Part shown: positions 1-11,440 of the stretch, piece by piece
Numbering within the stretch: position 1 is the first letter of the stretch
Layout: every line of letters starts with the position of its first letter
Source of the DNA: Acomys russatus
Lineage: Eukaryota > Chordata > Mammalia > Rodentia > Muridae
Direction: 5' to 3'
Assembly: GCF_903995435.1 (NCBI RefSeq)
Contig: NC_067144.1
Location: forward strand, 73,372,256-73,436,255
DNA: 64,000 nt
Notes under the pieces: model-generated
What the model was told of the DNA's origin: nothing
Database searches by the model: none
Seen by the model: only the letters and a program-made list of their open reading frames with translations
Program-made: the position numbers and the translations under genes

Positions 1-275
1 CTATTGTCACTTTCTACAGTGGTGTGGCCACTAGCGAGTTGTCTGTGCTTTTGTGAATAACCCCTGCACACACTCATGCAGGCGCCCTAATTAAACTCAG
101 TTGGTCACACACAAAACAAGACATGAAAGTGGAAGAGGACTGTGGTGTGAGAGAGGCATTTCAGTGGGGGAGAAACAGGGAGGGGGATGTAATGGGGGCT
201 AAAAAAAAAAAAAAAAAGGCCCAAACTCCTCATGTACATGTATAAAGCTGTTGAAATAAAACCACAAAGCAAATT
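1..275 (+). repeat. Rodent L1 3'-end remnant
   Basis: Resembles the end of rodent L1 3' UTRs: 'cctaattaaactcagttggtcac', then a purine-rich segment with 'catgtacatgtataaagctgttg' and a terminal A-rich 'aataaaaccacaaag'. An A run lies at 201-217. Subfamily not assigned. Confidence 0.5.
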
Positions 276-338
276 TAAGAATTACTCAGAAAACAAAGTT
301 AAGACTTGTTGTGTTAGCGTATCATACATGCGTATGGT

Positions 339-363
339 AAAAAAAAAAAAAAAAAAAAAAAAA
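339..363. repeat. Poly-A run
   Basis: About 25 consecutive A. It could be the tail of a retroposon whose body is too diverged to name. Confidence 0.85.
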
Positions 364-2769
364 TCACGTTACACATAATAAATACAGTTTTACTTTGTTA
401 GTTAAAAGTAAAGCTCTTAGAATGTGGTGGGAGGTCCTGGATGTGTCCTGACCTTTGAGCCTTTGTTGTCATCGCTGCAGTGGGAGGGTGAGTGGCAGAC
501 TGCCTTTGACCCCTTCCCACACCTTGTCTCCTGAGAGGCTCGCTTGCTGGGACTTGGTAATAAAGCATCAAGGGCCTCTTAGGTAGAATAAAGTCCTAGG
601 GACTGCGCCTCCCACAGCCCAGCCTTCCCACCTCACTGGCTTTCAATGGACAACGAGGTCTTCCTCAGAGAGGATGGGGTCCGACTTCTGTAACACAGGA
701 CCTTGTGTGAAGTTCCGAGACTGGATTTGTCCAGGCTGGGTCTAAGTTCACCTTTTGGATTACCGCTTCATGTCAGATAGAGTTTCCTGAGCCGGGAAAG
801 GACTTGGCAGAATAAGGAGAAGACCTTCAATAAAACACCGCACGCTTTTCTCATCACCGCGAGGACTGCTGACGGCGGCAACTTAAGAGAGAAAGGCTTT
901 ATCCTGGGTCACATGAGTGGGTGCAGTCTGTCTCAGAGAGGCCTGGCTATGCTTGTGGCATCAGAATCACGTTGCTGAGACACCTCCTATCTGGGCAGAT
1001 CAAAGAGGCAAAGAGCTTGGACTGGAAACAGCCAGGCTGAATCTCCCAGCATCTCTTCCAGCTAAGTCCCACCATCTGAAGGCTCCACAGACTCAGTACC
1101 ACAAGCTCTAGACTCTGAGTGCTCAACCCAGGAGCCTGCTGGGGCCATGTTTAAACTCAAGAACAACAAACAGGAGCAACATGGCAGCTCCGGAGGAAAG
1201 CTAGGTGCTGCCTGGCTCCCGATGCCACACAGGTGAGGAGGACACATTCAGAAAGGTCGGATCTTGTGTGTAAGAAATTACTGATTTTATCTCTTTTATC
1301 GAGCACCAGTCACAGGCCAGGTTGTGGTACATGCTAAAAATAGAAAACAAAGGGCAACTTTTATCCTAACAGTCAGATGGAGCCACCCACATATGGTCTG
1401 TCACCTCTATGGAAAAGCGTCAGGGACACAGGGTGGGCTCCCGAGTCTGCCAAACCCTCCAAATGGCTCCTCTGGAGCTTCTGGGGGTGAACAGTTGTCA
1501 GAAAGGAAGACACAGTAGGTGTAAGGCTAGATGCAAGCTCAGGGCTCATGTGCTTGTGGGTGGCAGAGTGGAGGACAGAGTTTTTGTATAGGCCGCACAC
1601 TGTGACATGCAAAAGTGATTGGTTTTTATACTTTAGCTCCACTAAAGTGACCGAGGATGCTTGCTTAGGGGATAAAGAATTTGTTTCTGCACAGTGTGGA
1701 GGGGGACATCCCAAATGAGACACCACCATTAGCGAGCAAGACCAGCCTGGAAGCAGTGTAAAGGTCCTGGGACAGGACACAGTGATTGAACCCCAAATGC
1801 TGAAGAGTGAAGATGTCTGGGTATCAGAGACAAGTACAGGACCGCGTGGACAGGGTCGCCGGGGGCCACCATGTACCTTAGGTTGTTTACAGCACGTCTC
1901 ATTTCTGAGAGGCATAGATTTGCATAGTTATGACATGAATTTTCCAGCAGATGGCAGTGGAGAGTCCAGAGGAAGCATGCCTTCCCCTTTGCATCAGGAA
2001 GCCCCATGAACTAGCCGCAGCTCAGGGCTTGAGGAGTTGGTGGTCAAAGCATTAAGAGAAGCGGAGAACACAGGGAGGGATGTCAGCCAGATTTGTGACC
2101 TAGGCAGCTGAGAGACAAGCGTTCCCTTCACCGAGGTGTGGAGTATCAGAGGGGTAGGTGAGAGCTTTGGACTAGGGGTAGTTGTGGGACCTAAAGGCAC
2201 TCGGATGGAGAGAGCTATCCAGGATAGGGGTCTAGTTTGCAGCTCAGTGGAGTCACCTGATCCACCTGGCTCTCTGGAGTGAGTCCCACAGAAGACAGAA
2301 GCTTTGGGTTGACCACGACTGTTGACTTTGTTGCCTTGGCAATTTTAAAAGTCTCTAGCCCCTTAAGCAGTCAAACTGCTTTGTGACCATACGGGATGAT
2401 TGAATCCATTCACAATTCGCTTGGTTCTGGGCTCTGGGAGCACAGCACTGAGCAAGGCACGGTACCATTCTTGCAGAGCCCACAGCCTGCTGCTAATAAC
2501 TGGACGACTGAGGGACGTTCGCCAGCAGAGATGAGCACACAGCCTGTGCCATGTTCACTGTGCAGGAAGTGGCTCCTATTGATGGTTTCTGAGATGGCTT
2601 CTCTGGGATAGAATTAAAAACTCATGTGGGTCAGCTTGAGTCAGGCTGGAGACAGGAGCCAGGCACACAGGGTGCTGGCTGGGGGGCTCTGCAGGGTCTC
2701 AAGAGGAAGTATCTAGATTTTTCTAAGGCAGTGGGACTCTCTGGAAGCTTTCAAATTTTAATGACTTAT
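364..2769. other. Unannotated intron, mostly unique
   Basis: No gene or young repeat seen. Segments at about 1295-1340 and 2415-2490 (a 'gagcaccagtcacaggccagg' type string) look like very old mammalian repeat relics but are too weak to name. Confidence 0.5.
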
Positions 2770-2862
2770 TTATTTTTGAGACAAGGTCTCACAGTGCAGC
2801 CCTAGAACTTGCTCTGTAGACCAAGGTGGCCTCAGAGTGCACCTCCACAACCAGCCTGCTGG
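2770..2862 (-). repeat. B1 SINE, diverged
   Basis: Antisense B1 features in order: gagacaaggtctcac, ctctgtagaccaaggtggcctcagagtgc, then loss of similarity. The 5' half is missing. Confidence 0.6.
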
Positions 2863-3489
2863 CAACTTTTAAGCAGGGGAAACTATTGTCTCTTATTAGT
2901 ATTTTGTTAGGAGAGCCTTGGCTTCTGTGACTGTCAATCACAGAGGGACCAGGTGCATGCTGTGGCCCCTCAGCCTGACAACTTGATCTGGGACACCAGC
3001 TGTGGAGGTGAAAGAGGTAGAAGCAGGAAGATGCTGCCTTTTTGTTCCGTGTCACTGTGTGGATGATGTCCATGATGCTTATGGGGAGGATGGAGAGAGC
3101 CGTGCATGGGTGAACTGAGCAGTGCCACCTCCTGCGTTGGCTGCATAGGCTGTGTGAGCTCATGGGGGCATCTGCATATGCAGGAGTAGGCCAAGCATAC
3201 AGCTGGATCTCCCAGCAGACAAGTTGGGAGAAGAGGTGCTATGGCCCAATGCCACACGCAGAAGTTAGCAATGAAATCCTAGGGTCTGCTTGGAGGTACC
3301 AGGAGAGGAGGAGCTCCTGATGGAGCAGGCTCAAGGATGCTAGGGAGAGAGTGGAAGCAGGGAGCCATGACGTCAGAGAAGAGCGTTAGGGAGGAGGCAG
3401 CTTCTTTTTAAGGCGATGTGGGAGGAGAGCTGAGAAGCAGAGGGGAGCTGAAAAGGGACATAGAGCCATAAGACGCATAAGTTTACTTT
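2863..3489. other. Unannotated intron; contains one CRE palindrome
   Basis: Nothing gene-like. A perfect TGACGTCA sits at 3368-3375. Confidence 0.5.
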
Positions 3490-3615
3490 TGAAGGTGCGG
3501 TAAGGGTCTCATGCATAGCTGGTTTGTAAATTACTGTGTAGACCAGGCTAGCCTTGAACTTGAGATAAAATCTTCCTGCCAATGTCTCCCAAATGCCAGC
3601 TCACAGGCACGTGTA
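3490..3615 (-). repeat. B1 SINE, diverged
   Basis: Antisense B1: 'aagggtctcatgcatagc', 'tgtgtagaccaggctagcc', 'ttgaactt', then 'tcctgccaatgtctcccaaatgcc' and 'cacaggcacgtg'. About a quarter of positions differ from the consensus by eye. Confidence 0.65.
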
Positions 3616-4730
3616 ACATTATAAGTTAGAATGGTTTTAGGATGGCAGACACTATGAATGTTTAATGTTAATGGAAATATTGGAGGGTGACGAGGTTCAG
3701 TAGAGAAAAAGGAGAGGTGGGCAGAGGAGTCTTAGTGTCAGAGAGTAGGAGTGAGAGCTAGCCCTTGGCGAGAGGAGATGGGACCAGAAAGATGAGACCC
3801 AACATGGGAGGTCCATATGACTTCATGAAGATGCGCTATATCCAGTCTGGTTGATTCCCAGCTAACGTAATGCCGGGTTGTTAGCTAAGAGGAGACGATA
3901 CTAGAAGGGCAAGGAGAGAAAAGGGAATAAAAATCCGGAGTGTGGGGGGTGGGAAGATGAGCAGATGGAACACTTAAGTGTGTACTCAGACCCATCTGTG
4001 GCTTCACTTCCTCACAGGAAGAGACCCTAGGATGAGACATGTGACAAGAAATGTCCCCTCGACCTACGTTGTGCATGGCCACTGGTCATGAGATGCCCCG
4101 TTGTGCCCAGTCTAGCGTTTTGCTAGCGTGTGCTCACTCTATCTGATGCTGCGCCATTCTTGTCATTCTATCTGCTTATGTGACAGCCACAAATGCTTTG
4201 CTTTGACAAATGGAGGCCATAGAGTCTCCACAGTGCGTCTCTTCCATACCAGGGATGGGTGTGTCCAGCCAAGGTGAGGGTTTGCTGCTAGCTTATCCAC
4301 CAAAAGCTGGAGTGTATATGTGCAAGACTCAACGATGACCGTGGAGAGTTGGGGGTGCTCTACCGTGCTTGTGCTGGACATGGTGACCGCACATATGGTC
4401 AAGCCCCATCTGTAGTGCGTCAGTGAGTGTGGCCTCTTGCTCCCCATAGCTTTAAAGTATCATAAGCAAATACAATTTTTATTATTACGTAGTTTTCTGA
4501 GCTGAACTAAGCCATCTTATTTGGGGCCAATGGCAATGTAACATTGGTCTGCTTTAGAATTGGTTTTTGGGGTCCTTTCTCCTCAGTGTTATTCTGAATG
4601 CTGTTATCCACAACAGCTGTTATCCTATTATAAACACCATGTTACATAAAACATTTGAGAAAATGTAGAAGGAAATGCATTTAATTAATAGGTAACTAAA
4701 ATCTTCTAAAGATGATTTTGTGTCTAGGAA
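3616..4730. other. Unannotated unique intron
   Basis: No repeat, coding or RNA signal that I can support. Confidence 0.5.
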
Positions 4731-5300
4731 ATTATCATCACCACTATCGCTATCATCACTACCACCTCCATCACCCCCATCACGACCATCATCACCATCG
4801 TGACAGTCACCACCCCCATCATCCCCACTGTCACCACCACATCATCCTCGTCACCCTCACCCCCATCACCATCACTATCACCACTGTCACCACCGTCCTC
4901 CTCATCACCATCACCCCCATCACCATCCTCATCACCCTCACCCCCATCATCATCGTGACAGTCACCACCCCCATCATCACCACTGTCACCACCACCATCG
5001 TCCTCGTCACCCTCACCCCCATCACCATCACTATCACCACTGTCACCACCGTCCTCCTCATCACCATCACCCCCATCACCATCCTCATCACCCTCACCCC
5101 CATCATCATCACCATCGTGACAGTCACCACCCCCATCATCACCACTGCCATCACCACCATCCTCATCCTCATCACCCTCACCCCTATCATCATCACCATC
5201 ATCACCATTGTGACAGTCACCGCCCCGCCCACCACCACTGTCATCACCACCATCACCCCCATCATCATCGCCATCAGCATCGCTGCCACCATCCCCCACC
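4731..5300. repeat. Hierarchical ATC/CAC trinucleotide-based satellite
   Basis: About 570 bp of imperfect (ATC)(ACC) and CACCCCCATCATC units on the plus strand. A longer unit is visible: TGACAGTCACC recurs at about 4801, 4956, 5118 and 5211, and the block of CACTATCACCACTGTCACC followed by CGTCCTCCTC appears twice. All translated frames look open because stop codons cannot be formed; this is not a gene. Confidence 0.93.
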
Positions 5301-5676
5301 TCCTCCTCCCACGAGGAGCTCTTGCTGGTGTCTCACAGTGAAGTGGAAACCTCAGCCAAGCTGAGCGAGGCTGGCCTAACGGACGTCCTGCCCGTGGGGC
5401 TTTCTGGCAGGGAGCTCAGACTTAATATTGATTCTTCTTTTTTAACATTGGATTTTTATTTTTCCTTCCCTATGGTCTGTCAGCTGGCTTCTTGGTTGCA
5501 TTGTGGATTGTTCTTGGCACCACACTGGGCCACATTTGCTCAGGTTGGCCCAGGGCTTTTTCTGGCATAGTCACCCAGTGAAATAACATTGAACTGGTTA
5601 GACCTGCAGAGAAAAGGCCAGTGGACCGTTTTTGTTTTATATTTTTAAGTTTATTCCTTTATTTCTTATATGTTTA
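5301..5676. other. Unannotated intron
   Basis: Short unique stretch with T-rich ends and nothing recognised. Confidence 0.5.
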
Positions 5677-5693
5677 TGTGTGTGTGTGTGTAC

Positions 5694-5724
<31 letters not shown>
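5677..5724. repeat. (TG)n microsatellite
   Basis: Two TG runs separated by tacaca. The flank to about 5800 (ggataaccttagatgtccctcagcatc) could be a damaged antisense B4. Confidence 0.9.
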
Positions 5725-5727
<3 letters not shown>

Positions 5728-6149
5728 TTTAGGGATAACCTTAGATGTCCCTCAGCATCCTGTCACCTGTGCTTGTTGGTTTGTTAGTTTTTTCAACTTG
5801 TAACTTGCTCTTTACTTGCTAGCACTGAGGTTATACACATCCACTATACTTTTAAATACGTGGGTTCTGGGAAGACAATCTGAAGCTCTCATGCTTATAA
5901 GGCAAGCACTATACCTTCCGATACAAAAATGTCATGATGACACTGTGACAAGTGAGCCAGGCCTGTGGGTCACCCTGCCTGCCTCCCATGCTCAGGCTAG
6001 GTGAGCTTAGGGCAGGAAAGTTAGTGGCTAAGAGGTTGCAGCATCAGACATTGTTCCTGCTCAGTAATGAACTGCAGTCAGGGTCAGCATCACGGTGACC
6101 CTCGGGTGGAGAGGCAGGTGGGCAGGTGGCGGCTGGGAATTGGACAGCC

Positions 6150-6205
6150 CTGGGGCTTGATTGTGATTTTACCACTGCAGCCGTGTGACCCTGGGCAAGT
6201 CACCT
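6150..6205 (+). repeat. MIR core
   Basis: Contains 'gattttaccactgcagccgtgtgaccctgggcaagtcacctccact', the diagnostic MIR core ('tgtgtgaccttgggcaagtcac'). The 5' part may extend leftward to about 6020. Confidence 0.8.
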
Positions 6206-6898
6206 CCACTGCACGTGTACACATATACTCAACATAAATAAAAGTAAATAAATAAATGTAAAATGACGGCCATGTATCTACACACATACACATGCATATT
6301 TATGTACCTATAATATATAATATATACGGAGAAAAGCTGTGGTAAAGTTAAGGAATGTGATGCATCCAGACACACCGACTTGCAGGAATGGAGACAGATT
6401 AAGTTCAGCTTGTTTGGTATTAAGGTCTTCCCCAAGGAAGAGCACATTTACAGCAGGAAGAAGACATTCTGCAAAGATGTTAGCTCCAAACGCACTTCCT
6501 GGCGAGTCTGGTGTGCTTGGCGTATGCAATGGCCCACTTGTCACAGTGTCATGGTGACATTTTGTATCAGGCAAGGCGGGCTAGATTTGCCATGGTAACA
6601 AGCAACCAGTCACTGTTGCCCTGTTCAAAGTGACGTCATTGCTCAATCATGCTTCCTGTCCTTGGTGACTTGGCCAGGGGTCGAGGATTCAGACTGTGCC
6701 ATGAGAACCCAAAATGGCAGGGCTGTCACACACAAGCTTGTAGGTTTGCCAAGTGGATGCCCACCGTTTCTGCTTCCATTGATGGGACTGCTGATCCCTA
6801 TGGCCTCAGGTCAAGAGGAACAGGGAAACAGCTGTAGCTCCTCTCAGATCCACATCCATCTGAGGGCTGGATGGCTTTGTAGGATGAACTAATGATGA
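6206..6898. other. Unannotated intron with a CRE and C/EBP-like pair
   Basis: An A-rich SINE-like tail lies at 6232-6262. A perfect TGACGTCA at 6631-6638 is followed at once by TTGCTCAAT, which resembles a C/EBP site. No coding signal. Confidence 0.5.
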
Positions 6899-6899
6899 C

Positions 6900-7285
6900 C
6901 ATACATCTTAAACTGTACCTCACAGAATGTTTTCAGCTCTAGTCACCATTTTTCAAAACTTCTGAGGGCATCTGTGGTTGATTAAGTCATTGACCTCGAT
7001 TAATTGCTCCAAATCATCCTGAGAGAAGTGTACTGTACCATCCTACCACAGACTTTCTATGGCTAATAAATTGAGAGCAGAAGTGGGGCGTCTTTCCATT
7101 TCTCTGTTTTCCCCTGATAGGGGAACGGCATTTCCCAGGCCTGGACTACTCCTTCAGTGACCCGGATAGAGACAGAATTGCAGAGGACATGTCTTATGAA
7201 TGAGAAATAAGCCTTCACTGTTTAAAGCCCTTGGGTCTATTTGTTACTGCAGCACAACCTAGTCAGGGCAGACTGATACAGTGTC
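6900..7285 (+). repeat. MaLR/MLT-like LTR relic
   Basis: The 3' half reads like the end of old mammalian MaLR LTRs: 'gagaaataagccttcactg', then 'tatttgttactgcagcacaacctagtc' and 'gactgatacag'. The 5' half is less certain. Confidence 0.6.
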
Positions 7286-7964
7286 GTTATCATTTTTTCT
7301 TAGAAGAAATTCCTATTTGTTGTCCATGATGTAGAAATAAGGCTGTACTCTAGAATAGAGGCTTCTGGGAGCCAAAATGGTTTGGTTGGGTCGAGTTAAT
7401 AGAATAAAGCTGAATCTTCCAGACAGGAGTATGGGCAGATGTCTACAGAATCCCATGAGACGTTTAGAAGAGGGATAGGGAACAGTGAAATATTATTTTC
7501 AGATGCACTGTTTGTCCTGTCCTTGCTGGCCTCAGAAGAGCTCAGGGTAATCTGCATTCACGGCCACCCTTGGCAGACACTGTAGTGGTGAATGCTGCTA
7601 TTTATGGGGATGCAGGATCTTTCCTGACTGGCTCAAACATTCCTTAGTATCTCAAACATCATCAATTTATAATTCACAGTAGGTGACCAGGGCAGAGGCC
7701 ACCTTGGCTTGTGTGCACAGGCTCACATCAGTCATTATTTTCCAGGTTGACTGTTCAGGCAGGGGACCTTCAAAGGGGATCATTTGACATTCTGTCCAAG
7801 CTTCAAAGTCCCCGGAAACAATGGAGCCTCTGCGAGGACCGGTCTTCCTCTCTGCCTCCCCGCAAAGCTTTGCTCCTTACTGTGCTGCACTGTGTGGCCT
7901 GTGAGAGGGAAATGGTCTGTCCTGGAGGGAGTCAGTGTGCAGGAAGGTCGCCGGTGTGGGAAGC
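7286..7964. other. Unannotated unique intron
   Basis: No supported element. Confidence 0.5.
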
Positions 7965-8050
7965 AGTGTTGCTGTTCCCATTTTAGAGCTGGAGAAACTG
8001 AGGCAAGGCGGTGAATGATGCAAGCGAGGGTTGGAATTGAAAGGGTAGGG
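7965..8050 (-). repeat. MIR fragment
   Basis: Antisense MIR signature: 'cccattttagagctggagaaactgaggcaaggcggtgaatgatg' resembles 'cccattttacagatgaggaaactgaggc'. Confidence 0.7.
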
Positions 8051-8715
8051 AGAAGTAGGCCTGTGGCGGGACGTAGTTCTCAGAAGCTAAGTAACTAACA
8101 TAACAGACAGGGTCATAGGTGAGTGTCAGGCTTGGCTAACTGAGAAGCTTCTGGCTGTAGAGCTGTTTTGCAGGACTGTGTGCTCATATGCATATTCATC
8201 AATAATTTGTGCAGTTCCCCCAGCGGTTCTCTTCTGGGCATTTAGAAATTGTCAGGTTGAATTGCTTCCTTGGTAATCTGCTGTCAGCACTCATAGGAAG
8301 TAAAAGACTCCCCTGACTTAAGGGTGTGGTGATTAGAGACGCTGCAGCACTTGACACCCACCTCCCAGTGGGAGCGCCGCTGTCTCTTTGTAAGATAAGC
8401 GTGCTCGTCAGCATCTGGGTCATGGTTGGTTTGGACACTGGCCCAGAGTGGCCTTGGGATGAAATCCATGTTGTGTATATCATGTGACCATCACCAATAG
8501 CTCCTGGGCAGCTACCTGTGGATCTCTGCATAGCCCATTTGGAGAAAGAATAACAGTAATTTTCAGGTAAGGGTGTTTTAATAATGAAATATTTTACCTA
8601 GTATTTTAGTCTTTTCAATCAAAATCATTTATGGTAATCTTGATGCCTTACTTTTTGAGTTATGGAATTCTGTCAGTGTCCTCTGAAGTATGAGAATTTG
8701 TATTGTTTGTAATTG
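8051..8715. other. Unannotated unique intron
   Basis: No supported element; the right end is AT-rich. Confidence 0.5.
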
Positions 8716-8830
8716 CAAGTGTGTGTGTCTGTCTATGTCTGTGTATGTATACATGTGTATATGTGTGTATGTATGTGTGTGTATGTGTGTGTTTATGTGT
8801 CTGATGCCTGTGTGTGTGTGCAGATGTGTA
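8716..8830. repeat. Imperfect (TG)n microsatellite
   Basis: TG/TATG/TCTG array abutting the end of the following antisense B4. Confidence 0.88.
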
Positions 8831-9058
8831 TAGAGGCAAGAGGTCAACCTTGGCGGTCATTCTTGAGGAGCTACCCATCTCTCTTTTGTAGACAGGGCCT
8901 CTCCTTGGGCTGAGCTGGCGAGCTCCAGGAACCTGCGTGTCTCACCTTCCCGACTCTGGGATGAAGTGTGGCCTACCACACATGGCTTCTTACACGGGCG
9001 TTAGAGATCCAGGCCGAGTCCTCAAGCACTTTATGGACCAAACCTTTTCCCCAGCCCT
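8831..9058 (-). repeat. B4 (RSINE1-like) SINE
   Basis: Antisense B4 order: 'aagaggtcaaccttggcggtcattc', 'gaggagctacccatct', 'agacagggcctctccttgggctgagctggcgagc', ending 'ttttccccagccctgaga'. Confidence 0.7.
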
Positions 9059-10411
9059 GAGAAATGTTTGCAGCGGCCGTGTTAGGTCTCTCACAATGTT
9101 TTGTTTTAGAAGAGAGGGCGTGGGCAAGCCTCAGTCTCCGTGTGTGGGTACTCCACTGCCTCAGCCTCACATAGGACAGGGAGCTGGGTCACAGGCTCCC
9201 CAGCTGTTGAAGACTGCTGGCTTCACCCTCTTCTGGGGGCGGGGCCATTTCTACACACCAAAGCAACTCCTGGGATAGCTGATACCAATATCTTGGAAAG
9301 AAATTTTGGTAGATGAGTTGAGCCTAGCACTAAAAGGACGGGTGGGTCTCTCCGTATGGAAGTGACATTCTGACCTTCTGTGACTGTCCTACAATCTTTC
9401 TCAGTAGGGACTTAGCAAAGGTGTCATCTTTGCGAGGGTTTTCACTCACGTGCTTAGCATTTAAGATCTTATCACTTATCTTCTCCTCAGATGAGGTAAC
9501 TGGGCTGACAGCTCTTAAAAGAAAACGAAAAGAAAACAACAACAAACAAAAACCAATGGGAAATCTGGAGGCAATGGCCTGCCCAGGATGGAACTAAGGC
9601 TTGGTCATGATGAAGCCTCCGGTGACTGAGCCCGGGGAGGGCATATAGGAGAGCTGCCTCACCAGCTCTCAGCCCTGCGGGGTGTCTGCTCTCCCTCACA
9701 GTCAGTCTCAGTACCCTCTCCTATCGGAGCAGACTGGCATTTTGATTACAGCAAATAAAACCAGTTCTTGGAAGTGAGGCCCAACAGCAGCATCGGGTCT
9801 CTCAGGGGTTCTTATAGACAATGCTTAACTTCGATTTCAGAGCTGCCGCATACCAACACATCTTGTTTTAATATATGGTTGTTACAAATCTCATCAGGGG
9901 TTTTAAAGAGAATTGATTAAGTTGGGAAACCAATAAAGGAACCTTAAAGAAAAACCGAGGGAGAAAAGATGAGAGCGCACTGATTAATGCCTGACGTTTC
10001 CACATTTAAATACTAGTTCACTCTTCTGGGTACATTTCTCTGTAGCATCTTCATGAACCATAGCAACGATGATGCCCAGAACCCCCGCTCAGAGAGCTCA
10101 GCATCAGCACCAGCCCCTGGAGCCCCAGAGACCTGGCCTCTAAGTGCCTACTTAACCTCAGCCACATTGGCTTCTTGGACTTGGAAACTTTTTCCTCACC
10201 CTTAAATCAAGGGCTGGGTGAAGAGTTTGTTTCAGAAGCCCCATGCTCCGTGATAGGCCTTTCTACATGAATACCTCCTGAGGGGGCCGAGCGGCTGTCT
10301 CCCCCTTCTCCAGGGCTTTCCTAGCCTCCTTGGTTACACAAACAGTGGCTCTGCTGCCTGGTCTGCATGTTGCCAGAAAGAACAGCTTCTGGAGGTCTTG
10401 GGTGGGTGGGA
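9059..10411. other. Unannotated intron
   Basis: Mostly unique. About 9475-9600 ('ctcctcagatgaggtaactgggctgac' and then 'cctgcccaggatggaac') may be an interrupted antisense MIR. Confidence 0.45.
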
Positions 10412-10432
10412 GGGGGGGGGGGGGGGGGGGGG
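10412..10432. repeat. Poly-G run (21 G)
   Basis: Homopolymer at the boundary of the MER2 copy that follows. A second run of 13 G lies at 10821-10833. Either could be miscounted in sequencing. Confidence 0.9.
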
Positions 10433-10745
10433 TAACTGTATCCACAGGAGCTCAAGTCTTCCAAAGATATTAATAGATAAACATATTTTGGTATAGAATT
10501 TGCATAGAACCTACACATATCTTCCCATATGCTAAATATTCTCTAGAGTGCTTATAATATCTCACATGTCAACAGCACAGAAATAGCATCTATACTGTAT
10601 CATGTGTGATAACGACAAGAGAAGTAGTCTCTGAGTGTTTACAACAGATGCATTTTTCTCAAAAAAATTTTAAATGTCTATGTATTGACTCTTTAAATGC
10701 AGGGCCTGCAGATGTAGACGGACCGACATAGGGTTGTATATAGCA
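10433..10745 (+). mobile_element. MER2-like (TcMar-Tigger) DNA transposon relic
   Basis: Matches the non-autonomous MER2 order: 'tatccacaggagctcaagtc', 'ggtatagaatttgcatagaacctacaca', 'tcttcccatatgctaaat', 'ctctagagtgcttataatatc', 'tatactgtatc', and a terminal 'gcagatgtagacggaccgacat'. No transposase reading frame. Confidence 0.75.
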
Positions 10746-10999
10746 AGCTCCGTCCTGTGTTCTGTTTTCTCCAGTTTTCTATGCAGTTTGTGAAACTTTA
10801 GTATGTTCTCTTTGCTCGGAGGGGGGGGGGGGGAAGCTTACAAGGAAGAAACAAAAATCACAGATGGAAAAAGAAGTAAAAGACCTAAGGGCTGAGAAGA
10901 GAACTTCCACAGCTGAGTTAACCTTGCTTGAATTCCCGCCCCTTCCCCTTGCGCCTGCGCACGCATCATACGCACACGTTCATGGTGTTCATGGTCCTC

Positions 11000-11225
11000 C
11001 CGTCTTGTTTGAGACAGGTTCTCTTTGCTGTTTCTCTGCATATAAACTAGGCTAGCTGGGCCATGAGATTCAGGGCATGCTCCTGTCTCCCAGGCGGCTT
11101 TAGGAGCGTTAGGATTAAGATTCACACTAGTGCACCCAGCTTGAGGTATGCTCTGAAGATATGACTCAGGACTACACACTTGCGCAGAACTCACTTTGCC
11201 CCGTAAGCCACGTCCCCAGTCCCCC
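11000..11225 (-). repeat. B4-like SINE
   Basis: Antisense features: 'ttgagacaggttctctttgctg', 'ctaggctagctgggccatgagattcagggcatgctcctgtctccc', 'taggattaagattcacac', then 'gtaagccacgtccccagtcccc'. Confidence 0.6.
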
Positions 11226-11254
11226 ACCCCCACCCAAGTCCCGCACTGGTGAGA

Positions 11255-11440
11255 TTGCTGAGCAGGAAAGGTGCTAGCTGTGTGGAGCCCACGTGGTGGG
11301 AGGAGAGGACCAATTCCCGGAAGTTGTCCTCTGATCTCTATACCTGTGCTGCGGCATATACTCTGAACCCCGTCCCACCCTGCCCCCCGCCCCCGCCCCA
11401 GCCAATCATCAATCAATCAACCAGTTAATCAATCAAAATA
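11255..11440 (+). repeat. B3/B2-related SINE 3' part
   Basis: 'agcccacgtggtgggaggagaggaccaattcccggaagttgtcctctgatctctatacctgtgctg' is the B3 body; it ends in an (AATC)n tail (aatcatcaatcaatcaa). Confidence 0.65.

Noticed and set aside
1373..1915. 180-codon open frame on the minus strand
   Set aside because: No recognisable domain, no codon bias evident, no splice context; treated as chance.
4712..5341. Open frames of up to about 200 codons on both strands (His/Thr/Ile-rich, Asp/Gly-rich)
   Set aside because: By-product of the trinucleotide satellite, which cannot generate stop codons.
10838..11416. 192-codon open frame on the minus strand
   Set aside because: Spans a B4 and a B3 SINE; the translation is SINE-derived.
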